Position numbers and translations under genes: made by a program. Shown in pieces: positions 16,356-24,302 of a stretch of DNA of 64,000 bases (position 1 is the first letter of the stretch; the number at the start of each line of letters is the position of its first letter). This DNA is from Methanolobus sp. (GTDB lineage Archaea; Halobacteriota; Methanosarcinia; Methanosarcinales; Methanosarcinaceae): contig NZ_JAUXNK010000072.1 of assembly GCF_030682845.1 (NCBI RefSeq), forward strand, positions 1-64,000, written 5' to 3'. The notes beneath the pieces are model-generated. The model saw only the letters and a program-made list of their open reading frames with translations, was not told the origin of the DNA and searched no databases.

Positions 16356-16751
16356 ATGCCCTCTGAGATCATGAAGGACTTTGGCACAATAGTCCCGCAG
16401 AAGAGGGTTGCCAGGATAGCAGGGGAAGAGGTGGATGTCTCCGTATTCTCTACCCGTGCCACCTTGAGGCTCATTGAGCTCACGTCATCTCCAGAGAAGG
16501 AGGCAGCCCTTGAATCGGGCCAGGGGATCGAGGATCTCCTGGAGGTGATAGCCATTGCCTGCCAGAGATCCAACCCGAAGGTCACTAAAGACTGGCTGAT
16601 AGATAATGTGGACATGTTCACACTGGTCGAGTTCGCACAGTTTGTCCTGGAACCCATCACAGCAAAACTGAATGCAATGAAGGACCAGGAAGGCACTGAA
16701 AAAAACTCCTTTCCGTCACCATCGGAGACATCTTCGCCCAGCTCGGAATGA
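16356..16751 (+). CDS. Tail assembly chaperone, zero-frame product (gpG-like)
   Basis: The 131-residue product begins after the tube gene and matches the role of lambda gpG: a small helical protein (STRATLRLIELTSS, then LLEVIAIACQRS) that wraps the tape measure during tail assembly. A slippery heptamer near its end (16700-16706) would send some ribosomes into the -1 frame to give a 217-residue gpGT-like fusion. The zero-frame tail after that point is Ser/Pro-rich and looks unconstrained, as expected. Confidence 0.72.
   Translation: MPSEIMKDFGTIVPQKRVARIAGEEVDVSVFSTRATLRLIELTSSPEKEAALESGQGIEDLLEVIAIACQRSNPKVTKDWLIDNVDMFTLVEFAQFVLEPITAKLNAMKDQEGTEKNSFPSPSETSSPSSE
16700..16706 (+). other. Programmed -1 frameshift site in tail chaperone genes
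   Basis: The heptamer A AAA AAC sits in the correct phase: zero-frame codons are AAA and AAC, preceded by A. After slippage the -1 frame reads without a stop through VTIGDIFAQLG into the ORF beginning at ATG 16748. Chaperone frameshifts of this kind are conserved in tailed phages. No downstream stem was modelled. Confidence 0.75.
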
Positions 16752-17008
16752 TGTATGCCTGGGCAGCTCCGGAGTACATCCTTGACCAGATGTCGATGGA
16801 GCAGGTGATGATGTACTATGAGAAAGGGGTCAAAGCAGTCGAGCTGCAGGCAAAGGTGTTCTGGTCGGTTCTCGGCCAGGCGATGAGTGGGGAATCGGGA
16901 AGTGAATCTGAAAAGGTGTCTGACAATAGTGATAAACCTGATCTGAAAAGGTTCCATGAAATATATGGCAATGTTATTAAAAGAAGTGTCTCAACCGCGG
17001 CACCTTAA
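16748..17008 (+). CDS. Tail assembly chaperone, -1 frame extension (gpT-like)
   Basis: This 86-residue frame (YAWAAPEYILDQMSMEQVM) is most likely the C-terminal T domain of the fusion made from 16356 through the shift at 16706 to 17008. An internal start at ATG 16748, overlapping the zero-frame TGA, could also make it separately. The last 25 residues turn AT-rich and low in complexity, suggesting that the cassette-3 insertion lies close by or has replaced the true 3' end. Confidence 0.68.
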   Translation: MMYAWAAPEYILDQMSMEQVMMYYEKGVKAVELQAKVFWSVLGQAMSGESGSESEKVSDNSDKPDLKRFHEIYGNVIKRSVSTAAP

Positions 17009-17045
17009 TGTTTTTTCGTGCTTGAATTTTGATGAAAACATAAAT

Positions 17046-17297
17046 ATGGATTTTTGGGTGGATGGTAATGACAAACGTAATTATAACACTCGAGACGGTC
17101 AATATTTTTTTGAGATACCACAATATGACTTAAGCGATTTGAAGTCTTTTTCTATTGACTTGGACACGGAGGATTTTTAAAAACAGGTTCAAGAACACAG
17201 AATAAGGTTTGCTGAAATGATATACAATATGTGCCTATCTGTTCTTCAAGAAAATTATGTAGAAGTATGTGAAGATGGTGAAACTAGGGCTCTGTAG
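17046..17297 (+). pseudogene. Interrupted short reading frame at the start of cassette 3
   Basis: From ATG 17046 (MDFWVDGNDKRNYNTR) the frame reads to TAA 17178-17180, then continues in the same frame with protein-like sequence (EHRIRFAEMIYNMCLSVLQE) to TAG 17295-17297. There it meets the repeat GGCTCTGTAGAAAA. One stop plus an abrupt end at an element-like sequence suggest a decayed gene cut by an insertion. The interrupting stop is TAA, so pyrrolysine readthrough is excluded. Family unknown. Confidence 0.35.
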
Positions 17298-17301
17298 AAA
17301 A
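17288..17301 (+). repeat. Element-end-like repeat, copy 1
   Basis: The 14-base GGCTCTGTAGAAAA recurs in the same orientation at 18369-18382, and both copies are followed by YCTAT. The sequence resembles the outer end of insertion-sequence inverted repeats, but no transposase or opposite end is visible between or beside them. It probably marks debris of insertion events. Confidence 0.35.
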
Positions 17302-17550
17302 TCTATCTCCTGCTGAAAATTATTTGGTGTATCAAAAAGGAGCTCTGTAAAAGTCCCCTATATTCTGGTATGAATTATGTTAAGCATTTCAACAGAGGCC
17401 CTTTAAAGTGTTTTATAAAACAAATTGACCGAGTATATAGCAAACAAAGTGATTGCAACTAAAACGATTAGATTATGATTCAACTTAAACTATGGAATCT
17501 ATAGAGATAACACTTTTATCTAAGTAATGCAGTTTAAAACCTAAGCCTAA

Positions 17551-17791
17551 GAAGGTAGGATGAGGTGCTTGGAAAACCGCCACGCTTTGAAGCACCCCTG
17601 TCCTTACGAATCCGAGATATTCCCCAATATCTCTCAAGTCTTCTATATGGCTTACAAGGTTGGATAGAATGAGGCGCCTGTAAACCACCACGCTTTAAGG
17701 CGCCTCTCTCCTTTCGAATCCGAGATGTTCCCCAACATCTCTCAACTAATCCACTCCCGTGTTGCGGTTGATTTTCCCCCACGACCCGCAA
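17551..17791 (+). repeat. Structured tandem repeat, locus A
   Basis: Two units of about 85 bases (17551-17635 and about 17661-17743) plus a shared terminal hairpin. Each unit has stem 1 around a conserved ACCRCCACGCTTT loop (17564-17570 with 17590-17596; 17671-17679 with 17698-17706) and stem 2, an 8-bp hairpin with a CCCC loop (17614-17633; 17722-17741). The terminal hairpin pairs 17762-17767 with 17786-17791. Stem sequences differ between units but keep pairing. The same arrangement occurs at 29851-30090. Transcribed strand and function are unknown. Confidence 0.8.
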
Positions 17792-17956
17792 TACCTATTA
17801 AATCACTTTTTTATTTAAACCAACCTGATTTTAATATTATGTTGAAACTTGTTTTTGATAGGAAACATTTTTTCGACATGAACCTTGTTTTGTCAAACCT
17901 GATTGTATTTCAATCACATGCTATTTTCAGATGTCTTCGTATTTTAAGTTTCATTC

Positions 17957-18089
17957 CATTTGTCATCGGTTAAGATACTAAATGCCTAGATGTTGTTATT
18001 TCTTATGTCCAAACATGTGATTTACATTTGAAAATCGCTATGTATGGTATTCAAAGTTGTGCATAAAATTCGTTAACCGATGACAAATG
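17957..18089. mobile_element. MITE with 17-bp inverted repeats and 10-bp target duplication
   Basis: CATTTGTCATCGGTTAA at 17957-17973 is exactly inverted at 18073-18089. The flanks at 17947-17956 and 18090-18099 are the same 10 bases (AGTTTCATTC), a target-site duplication. The 133-bp interior holds no gene. A duplication of about 10 bases would suit an IS4-like transposase acting in trans; the parent element is not in this window. Confidence 0.82.
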
Positions 18090-18099
18090 AGTTTCATTC

Positions 18100-18671
18100 C
18101 CTAACATGATTTGTGTAGTAAGTCAATTTCAGTTACCGCACCCTGCTACACTGTAAATACCCTACAAACACTTGAAAATGTCAGACATATGATATCATCA
18201 AAAAAGCAAATAAACCTCTATCTGTGTAGTTCTAGAGCGTAATAAATGGATACTGGCCATGTCTCTTGAAACATTGTAAGAGATTAGATATGTTAGTCAC
18301 TCTCCACACCCTCCTGCATGCCATGGGATATGTTAATCGGAGGACAGTGGTAGTGTTTTACGGATTTTGGCTCTGTAGAAAACCTATTTCTACTCTATTT
18401 TCCACTAATCACTTAAAAAGAATAAAAACCCAAAGTGTTATTTGAGACCAAACACAAATGGGATGGATAGTGTTTTGCTCCATATTTTTAATCTGGAACT
18501 CCCATTAAATCTTCGATTTGATGGTTGTGTAACAAGTACTTAAAGTTTGTTGATACCGCGGCTTTGTGTAAAAAGTCTTTAAGTTTTCACATGCCATAAA
18601 AACGTTGACAAAATTCTAGTTGAATATGTACCCATGCGATGGGCGCAATTCGAACCCATATCCCCTCTCTT
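18100..18671. other. Non-coding AT-rich stretch with a second element-end-like repeat
   Basis: I see no supportable gene here. It holds the second GGCTCTGTAGAAAA at 18369-18382 and many stops in all frames. Near 18632-18655 a short palindromic stretch resembles a tRNA T-loop by chance (TTCGAA) but forms no tRNA. The stretch ends at promoter copy 3. Confidence 0.5.
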
Positions 18672-18702
18672 TTTTCACATAATCTTTTTATACCGTTCAC
18701 AT
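18672..18702 (+). promoter_or_regulatory. Repeated late promoter, copy 3
   Basis: The third identical 31-base copy. CTTTTTATA lies at 18684-18692 and the tape measure ATG (18719) starts 27 bases later with no ribosome site between, again predicting a leaderless transcript. It restarts transcription of tail genes after the cassette-3 insert. Confidence 0.75.
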
Positions 18703-18718
18703 ACACCCCTGATAAGCA

Positions 18719-20917
18719 ATGGCACTTGCTGAGCTCGTTGTATCAATTATCGGAGACACCGCAAAGTTAAAACAGGCTTTTGCGGATGTCGATAAGCAAA
18801 TAGTGAGTGCCGGCAAGTCCATGCAGGCAGTCGGTCAGCAGATGGCATCGGCTGGCAAAACCATGTCATTGGCAGTGACTGCACCACTTGTGGGTATAGC
18901 TGCTCTGTCTTACAAAACGGCTGTCGATTTCGACGACTCTATGAGGAAAGTGATGGCGGTCTCCGGTGCCACCGGGGAAGAGTTTGAACAGCTCCGGGCA
19001 CTTGCCAGGGAGCTGGGTGCCACTACTGCATTCTCAGCATCGGAAGCCGCAGAAGGTATGCAGTATCTTGCAATGGCAGGATTCAATGTGAATGAGATCC
19101 TTGCAGCAACCGATGATATGCTCGCCCTGGCCTCTGCAGGTGCAATTGACCTCGGCACAGCTGCTGACATAGCATCAAATGTCCTGACAGGGTTTGGATT
19201 GAATGCATCCGAGGCTGGAAGAGTAGCAGATGTCCTGGCCAAAGCTGCAGCATCATCCAACACGGATATCCAGCAACTCGGAGAGGCCATGTCCTATGCA
19301 GCACCCCTTGCAGCAGCTATGGGGATGTCAATGGAAGAAGCTGCTGCCCTAATAGGAAAGATGTCAGATGCTGGTATTCAGGGAAGTAGGGCAGGTACTG
19401 CGCTGAGAGGTGCAATGACACGGTTAGCCAGTCCAACCGAAGGCATGTCCAGCGTTCTCAAGCAGTACAATCTAACCCTCGCAGACGTAGATCCTAGCAC
19501 AAAATCATTCACGGATATCCTCGAAACCCTGTCAAAGGCAGGACTATCAACCGCAGACGCTATGAAGTTGTTCGGACAGGAAGCCGGACCAGGTATGCTT
19601 GCCCTGATGAGTACCGGTACTGATGCTATCCGGGAGCAAACATTGGCATTAGAGAATGCTGGTGGTGCAGCCAAAGAGATGGCAGACATCATGCAGGGTG
19701 GCCCTGGTGGTGCAGCGCGTGAATTGAAGTCTGCCATGGAAGAACTTATGATCGTCATAGGGGACATTGTAATGGTGGCAGTGCTTCCTCTTGTAAAAGG
19801 CCTGACCCGCGTGGCGCAGACGCTGTCAAAGGTGCCTACTCCGGTCATGAGAGTAATTGTAATGATAGCCGCGGTTGCAGCAGCGATTGGTCCAGTGTTG
19901 ATAATTGCAGGTACACTGATATCGTCCATAGGGTCGATACTAACCCTGCTCGGTGGCGCTGGTCTGACGGCTACAATAGGTGGTTTGCTCACGACCATCG
20001 CACCAATAGTCCTTGTAGCTGCTTCACTGGCTGCGGTGGCTTATTTGATATATAGGAATTGGGATGTGATCGGTCCAAAGGTGGCCGATGCACTGGACAC
20101 TATCAAGGCAGCCATCGCTCCTATTGTAGTGATCTTCAGAGATTTTGTAAAGAATGAACTGGAAAAACTGAAGGCGTGGTGGGATGAGAACGGCGGCACC
20201 ATCACCGAAGCAGTACTCCGTGTAGCCTCTGCTGTAATATGGCTTGTGAAACATGGCATTATGTATCTGGGTAAAGTCGTGGAGAGCTTCTTACCTCCAA
20301 TACTCGCCTTGGTCGAGCACATTGTCGGGCAGATACTGAATGTTATCCTGTTCTTCTCCCAGGTCCTCATAGGAGACTGGGAAGGAGCCTGGGGAACTCT
20401 CAAGACCATTGTGCAGACGCAGATGGACTTTGTTATGAGGATTGTAACTGCAATACTAGACCCCATCGCGGACACATTCTCATCAATTGGTTCAAAACTG
20501 TACGAATCTGGAAGGGCACTGATACAAAACTTCATTGATGGTATCAAGTCCAAAGCCGACTCGCTGAAGAGCACAGTCAGTGATGTCCTGGGTGGGGTTG
20601 GGAAATACTTCCCGCATTCCCCTGCAAAAGAAGGCCCGCTCAAGTTACTCCCGAACTGGGATGCATATTTCATAGACCCGCTTCAGAGATCAGTGGGCAG
20701 GATGGGTTCAATTGTTCCAGATGGTCTCGAGAGCGTTGCCGGTGCGGTCCAGAACGTGGCCAATAATAGCTCTACCAGTTCCACCACCAATAACACCTAC
20801 GCAGGTGATGAGTTCGTCATCCAGAACGTTAACCTGTCTGCAGATTATCCTTTCGAGAGATTCGTTCGGGATCTGGAGCAGTATAACCGGCAAAAGCACG
20901 TCCGTAGGGGGTATTGA
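18719..20917 (+). CDS. Tape measure protein
   Basis: The 732-residue product is the longest in the virus block. Residues 60-310 match the TP901 core of phage tape measures (YLAMAGFNVNEILAATDDML, SNTDIQQLGEAMSYAAPLAA, GIQGSRAGTALRGAMTRLA). Hydrophobic stretches follow (residues about 375-440). The C-terminal part carries the usual end motif PHSPAKEGPLKLLPNW. It sets tail length and is held by the chaperones encoded before cassette 3. At about 730 residues it would suit a tail near 100 nm by the usual scaling, which is inference. Confidence 0.88.
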   Translation: MALAELVVSIIGDTAKLKQAFADVDKQIVSAGKSMQAVGQQMASAGKTMSLAVTAPLVGIAALSYKTAVDFDDSMRKVMAVSGATGEEFEQLRALARELGATTAFSASEAAEGMQYLAMAGFNVNEILAATDDMLALASAGAIDLGTAADIASNVLTGFGLNASEAGRVADVLAKAAASSNTDIQQLGEAMSYAAPLAAAMGMSMEEAAALIGKMSDAGIQGSRAGTALRGAMTRLASPTEGMSSVLKQYNLTLADVDPSTKSFTDILETLSKAGLSTADAMKLFGQEAGPGMLALMSTGTDAIREQTLALENAGGAAKEMADIMQGGPGGAARELKSAMEELMIVIGDIVMVAVLPLVKGLTRVAQTLSKVPTPVMRVIVMIAAVAAAIGPVLIIAGTLISSIGSILTLLGGAGLTATIGGLLTTIAPIVLVAASLAAVAYLIYRNWDVIGPKVADALDTIKAAIAPIVVIFRDFVKNELEKLKAWWDENGGTITEAVLRVASAVIWLVKHGIMYLGKVVESFLPPILALVEHIVGQILNVILFFSQVLIGDWEGAWGTLKTIVQTQMDFVMRIVTAILDPIADTFSSIGSKLYESGRALIQNFIDGIKSKADSLKSTVSDVLGGVGKYFPHSPAKEGPLKLLPNWDAYFIDPLQRSVGRMGSIVPDGLESVAGAVQNVANNSSTSSTTNNTYAGDEFVIQNVNLSADYPFERFVRDLEQYNRQKHVRRGY

Positions 20918-20919
20918 TA

Positions 20920-21252
20920 ATGGCAGTATCTTTTGATAGTGTGGCATTGTCGGTCATCAAGGAGGCCGAGATCACAGTGGATGCGCCTTTCAAACAAACA
21001 ACCCTATTATCTGGCAAGGTATACGTCCAAGCTTCGCCCGAGCAGATGTTTGCCAGGACATTCGAATGCTACACAGAGGATTTCACTGAGATCTCCGATC
21101 TTCTCGGGAAACTTGGCTCATCCGCAACCCTTGTTATAGACTCAGAATCGTTCACAACATGTTTCATTGCTCCACCGATCCGGTATAAGGAACTCATCAA
21201 GGGCAGTGGGAAGTACGCTTACAATATCAATTTTGTGAGGCATACTGCATGA
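20920..21252 (+). CDS. Small tail protein after the tape measure
   Basis: The 110-residue product starts at ATG 20920; the in-frame TTG 20914 lies inside the tape measure gene. It is beta-rich (ITVDAPFKQTTLLSGKVYVQ, then ATLVIDSESFTTCFIAPP) and sits where the distal tail or a baseplate ring protein is expected. It overlaps the next gene by 4 bases. No family recognised with confidence. Confidence 0.58.
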   Translation: MAVSFDSVALSVIKEAEITVDAPFKQTTLLSGKVYVQASPEQMFARTFECYTEDFTEISDLLGKLGSSATLVIDSESFTTCFIAPPIRYKELIKGSGKYAYNINFVRHTA

Positions 21253-22697
21253 CAGGCCTGGACAATTATCCTCTTAGTTCTATCAGGGTATCCAAGTCGA
21301 TAAGTGACGCTTTTTGGCAGCTGGAAGCAAGCATGCCGGATGTGGCTATTCCTGTAAACTATACTGATGTGCCTGTGCAGCTGGAAGATAATAGCGGTGT
21401 TGAGAGAATCATCTTTTATGGCATTACTGCTCCCGATGAAGCTTACACGCTAAAGAACGTGGAGTCCATGGTCAGGATATTCGCATATGACTATGGCTGG
21501 TTCCTATCAAGGCAGTTCGTTCCTGAGAAGTTGCTGGTACTACCTGCAGCTGAGAGCGTGAACTGGTATATCGAAGAGCTGCTGGGTGGTGTGAATTGGC
21601 AGATAGTCAGCGGAATCGAACCTTACATGGTCAATACCCCACCTCCTGCAATACCTAAAAAAGAATTCGTCTTCAAGCCAGATAAGACAAAAATGGATGC
21701 TATCAGCGATATTGCAGAGTACTATAATTGCGTTTTTGAGGTCAAGTGGCACAACGCAGGAACATCTCAGTCTCCTGTCTGGGTATCCAGAGCGTATTTC
21801 GTCAGGTCGAACCAGATCGACAATGCAACAGATGGTCTGGACCTGCCGGAGCCCGTAGTTCTCGAAAGAGCGGATGATGACACCATTGATATCACTGTTG
21901 TAAACTCGTCAGAGGACAAGTACAATCGTATTTACGCCATCGGATGCAACCCTGAAGGCCAGTGGTTCAAAGGGATAGAAGAGAGCCCTAATGTGACCAA
22001 TGGAACCGCTAAGGCCCGGGAGTATATGGAATACCCATCTCCCTACGTAAGCAGTCAGCAGTCTGCGGATGAGAGGGCCCAGGAATTATATTCTTTGTTC
22101 AATTTTCCTATCAAGAGGATAACTGCAAATCTTACTCAAAGGCATGACCTGCAACTCTACCAGCTGGTCAAGTTCGACGGCTGGGATGAGTACGAACATG
22201 CTCTCTACACAGTTGGGATGACCGGCATAAACTGGGTAAGGATAGTCGAGATCACTCATATCAGGAACGAACATGGTTCCAGTGTGAACATCGTATGCGT
22301 TCCTGACAGGGACCTCAGCCAGAGCAGACTTAGATCATACTCTGTCGCCCCCAACGTTGTCGATGATACTGAAGCGGTTGTGTTCGATGTGCTCACATCG
22401 ATGCCAAGCTCGGAGATTGGTGTTGCAGCTACCCCTATTGTTGGTTCCTCAACAACCACTGTAGAGCTTAACAGGGGAGGGACGGTCACCGCAAGGATCC
22501 TTGGTCAGGGGGAGAGCATAGTTTTGCCTGTTGACAATGACCGTGTGATTGTTTCTGGCGGAGGAGGGGCTTTCAGCCCTGCACCCAGCGATCTGGACAT
22601 GCAGAACTACAAAATAAAGAGCACCACCGGAGCCCTGCGCTTCGAGGTTTATGGCAATAATAAAATAATATTTTCAAGAGGAGCACCACCAGAATGA
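21249..22697 (+). CDS. Tail baseplate hub-like protein
   Basis: The 482-residue product starts in an ATGA overlap. Residues 1-330 resemble gp44/gpD-type hub proteins: DVPVQLEDNSGVERIIFYG, then FVFKPDKTKMDAISDIAEYY with an aromatic strand, and KRITANLTQRHDLQLYQLVK near residues 295-315. The C-terminal 100 residues are Gly/Ser-rich and beta-like. It is probably the hub joining tube to fibres. No peptidase motif is visible. Confidence 0.65.
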   Translation: MTGLDNYPLSSIRVSKSISDAFWQLEASMPDVAIPVNYTDVPVQLEDNSGVERIIFYGITAPDEAYTLKNVESMVRIFAYDYGWFLSRQFVPEKLLVLPAAESVNWYIEELLGGVNWQIVSGIEPYMVNTPPPAIPKKEFVFKPDKTKMDAISDIAEYYNCVFEVKWHNAGTSQSPVWVSRAYFVRSNQIDNATDGLDLPEPVVLERADDDTIDITVVNSSEDKYNRIYAIGCNPEGQWFKGIEESPNVTNGTAKAREYMEYPSPYVSSQQSADERAQELYSLFNFPIKRITANLTQRHDLQLYQLVKFDGWDEYEHALYTVGMTGINWVRIVEITHIRNEHGSSVNIVCVPDRDLSQSRLRSYSVAPNVVDDTEAVVFDVLTSMPSSEIGVAATPIVGSSTTTVELNRGGTVTARILGQGESIVLPVDNDRVIVSGGGGAFSPAPSDLDMQNYKIKSTTGALRFEVYGNNKIIFSRGAPPE

Positions 22698-23341
22698 CAG
22701 TAGGAAAGATCACAGGCAGCGGCCAGGGCATACTACAAGTCCTGGTCAGACCTGAAACGGGAGAGTTTCTAGAAACCAAGGAAGGCGGGATATTAGCCGG
22801 CCAGTTTTTGAGCTTACCTTACGGGGCCCGGTTCACCGCAGAACACTGGTTTGATAGATTGATCATAGCCCTGAATGACGGTGGAGGCAGGGACCTGCCT
22901 GTCCGGATATACGACAGCCCGGACAAGACCAACCTGATCCAGGAAACCCTGTTCATAAATGTAGGCAGCTCCAGGGCCCTACACATGATATTTGAGCCAT
23001 TACCACCCGGAGAATATTTCTGGGAGCTTGACCCCGGAGGCCAGGTCACCGTCGCCCAGGTTTACATCACCTCAACATACAAGGGGGCTTACGTGGATGG
23101 CAACCACATCACCGGGTACGACTTCCGGAGCAAGATAATGTACTGCACCGACGAGCTGCAGGAGCGAGCCGTGGCGATTACTGGCGACCCGATAGACCAC
23201 GGGGCAACTCAGGTCAAGGAAGGCAGCGGCATAATGGCTGTCCAGGTTGGGACCGTAGAAAAGAACGTAGCCAAAGAGCTAGACGAATTAAACAACGGTG
23301 GCCGGATTTTAACAGGATCCTGGTACGTAGAAACAGCATAA
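22694..23341 (+). CDS. Tail tip protein, possible receptor-interacting module
   Basis: The 215-residue product overlaps the hub gene by 4 bases. A jelly-roll-like middle (LPVRIYDSPDKTNLIQETLF, then LPPGEYFWELDPGG) could be a carbohydrate-binding domain. From this gene to 25880 the DNA has a style of its own (rich in CCGG, AGGA and TTTATTT), suggesting a separately acquired host-range module. Function inferred from position. Confidence 0.55.
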   Translation: MTVGKITGSGQGILQVLVRPETGEFLETKEGGILAGQFLSLPYGARFTAEHWFDRLIIALNDGGGRDLPVRIYDSPDKTNLIQETLFINVGSSRALHMIFEPLPPGEYFWELDPGGQVTVAQVYITSTYKGAYVDGNHITGYDFRSKIMYCTDELQERAVAITGDPIDHGATQVKEGSGIMAVQVGTVEKNVAKELDELNNGGRILTGSWYVETA

Positions 23342-23356
23342 AAGGAGAGATAAAAT

Positions 23357-24286
23357 ATGGGATTTTCAAGTGGAGCAAAGACCCTGCCTGCATTGATTGA
23401 AGACATAGCAAACCAGATAATCGCCAGTTCGGCCGACTGGGTAGACGGCGACGACACCTGGAACACGACGAGCAGCCTGAACAACAACGCCAGGAGATGC
23501 CTGAGATACACCGGAGACGCGGCGGACATTTGGGTAGCCTTGGAGTGCGTAAACTCAAATACCTGGGGCCATGTCCACAACGGCGGGAGCCACCACGGAA
23601 AAGGGCTACGTGTCACATATTCTGCTTCATGGGACTACATAAACCGGATATACCCAGCCGACGCCAAGGACAACAGCATGACATTTGTCCCGTTCGAGGT
23701 ACGCGGTGGCAGTATATGCACAGCCGACCTGGGGACCCTCCTACTTACATATTATTTATGGACCGACTCAAGCGGGTTCGTATTGATGGGCATCCCGGAA
23801 CCACACGCTGTGGATAATTACCAGTCTTCATTTATTTGTTGCGTAGAGCGCCTGGCAGCGAAGGAATACAGCGACGGCCTGACGAATTTTTACACATGGT
23901 GCAGGCTCAACTCCGGCCACGCGTGGGCGAACTCGCTGAGAGGCGACAACGTGGAATTTAGACATTACACGATGGTCCGGCCTTTTGCTTTCAGAGCCCA
24001 GGACGACAACGGCGTCCAGTTCTGGCAGGACCCGGTCAGAGGCCGCGCAATGAAAAGCACAGGGAGCGGCAAAGTATACTTCGTAAAGCCATTGATATGC
24101 AACGACGCCGCCAAGTTCCAGCCGATAGGGCAGTCTGAATTGTTTTTTGGATATTCAGCAGAGAGTGGCCTGGTCGACGGGGACGTGATAGCTGTCCAGA
24201 GCGCAACCACGAAATACATCTGCAAGTCCCTCCAGTCACCGGACAACACCGGCTACTTGTATTTTGCCATAAAATACGTCGCATAA
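23357..24286 (+). CDS. Tail tip / receptor-binding candidate
   Basis: The 309-residue product has a ribosome site (AGGAGAG) and is aromatic-rich and beta-rich (DTWNTTSSLNNNARRCLRY, SNTWGHVHNGGSHHGKG). It ends YLYFAIKYVA. Cysteine is unusually frequent for a virus structural protein here (ICCVERL, FYTWCRL). I do not recognise a family; it probably contacts the cell surface. Confidence 0.52.
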   Translation: MGFSSGAKTLPALIEDIANQIIASSADWVDGDDTWNTTSSLNNNARRCLRYTGDAADIWVALECVNSNTWGHVHNGGSHHGKGLRVTYSASWDYINRIYPADAKDNSMTFVPFEVRGGSICTADLGTLLLTYYLWTDSSGFVLMGIPEPHAVDNYQSSFICCVERLAAKEYSDGLTNFYTWCRLNSGHAWANSLRGDNVEFRHYTMVRPFAFRAQDDNGVQFWQDPVRGRAMKSTGSGKVYFVKPLICNDAAKFQPIGQSELFFGYSAESGLVDGDVIAVQSATTKYICKSLQSPDNTGYLYFAIKYVA

Positions 24287-24302
24287 GGAGACCAGAACAC
24301 CC

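Noticed and set aside
17485-17791. Two leftward reading frames (68 and 85 codons) across structured repeat A
   Set aside because: They follow the tandem repeat units, giving repeated peptide patterns, and no equivalent open frame exists over locus B although the stems are kept there. The signal is in the fold, not in a protein.
18625-18665. tRNA-like 3' end (GCAATTCGAACCCAT region) considered as an attachment-site remnant
   Set aside because: The arms around TTCGAA do not pair as a T arm, no acceptor stem is present, and it does not match tRNA-Thr of this window.
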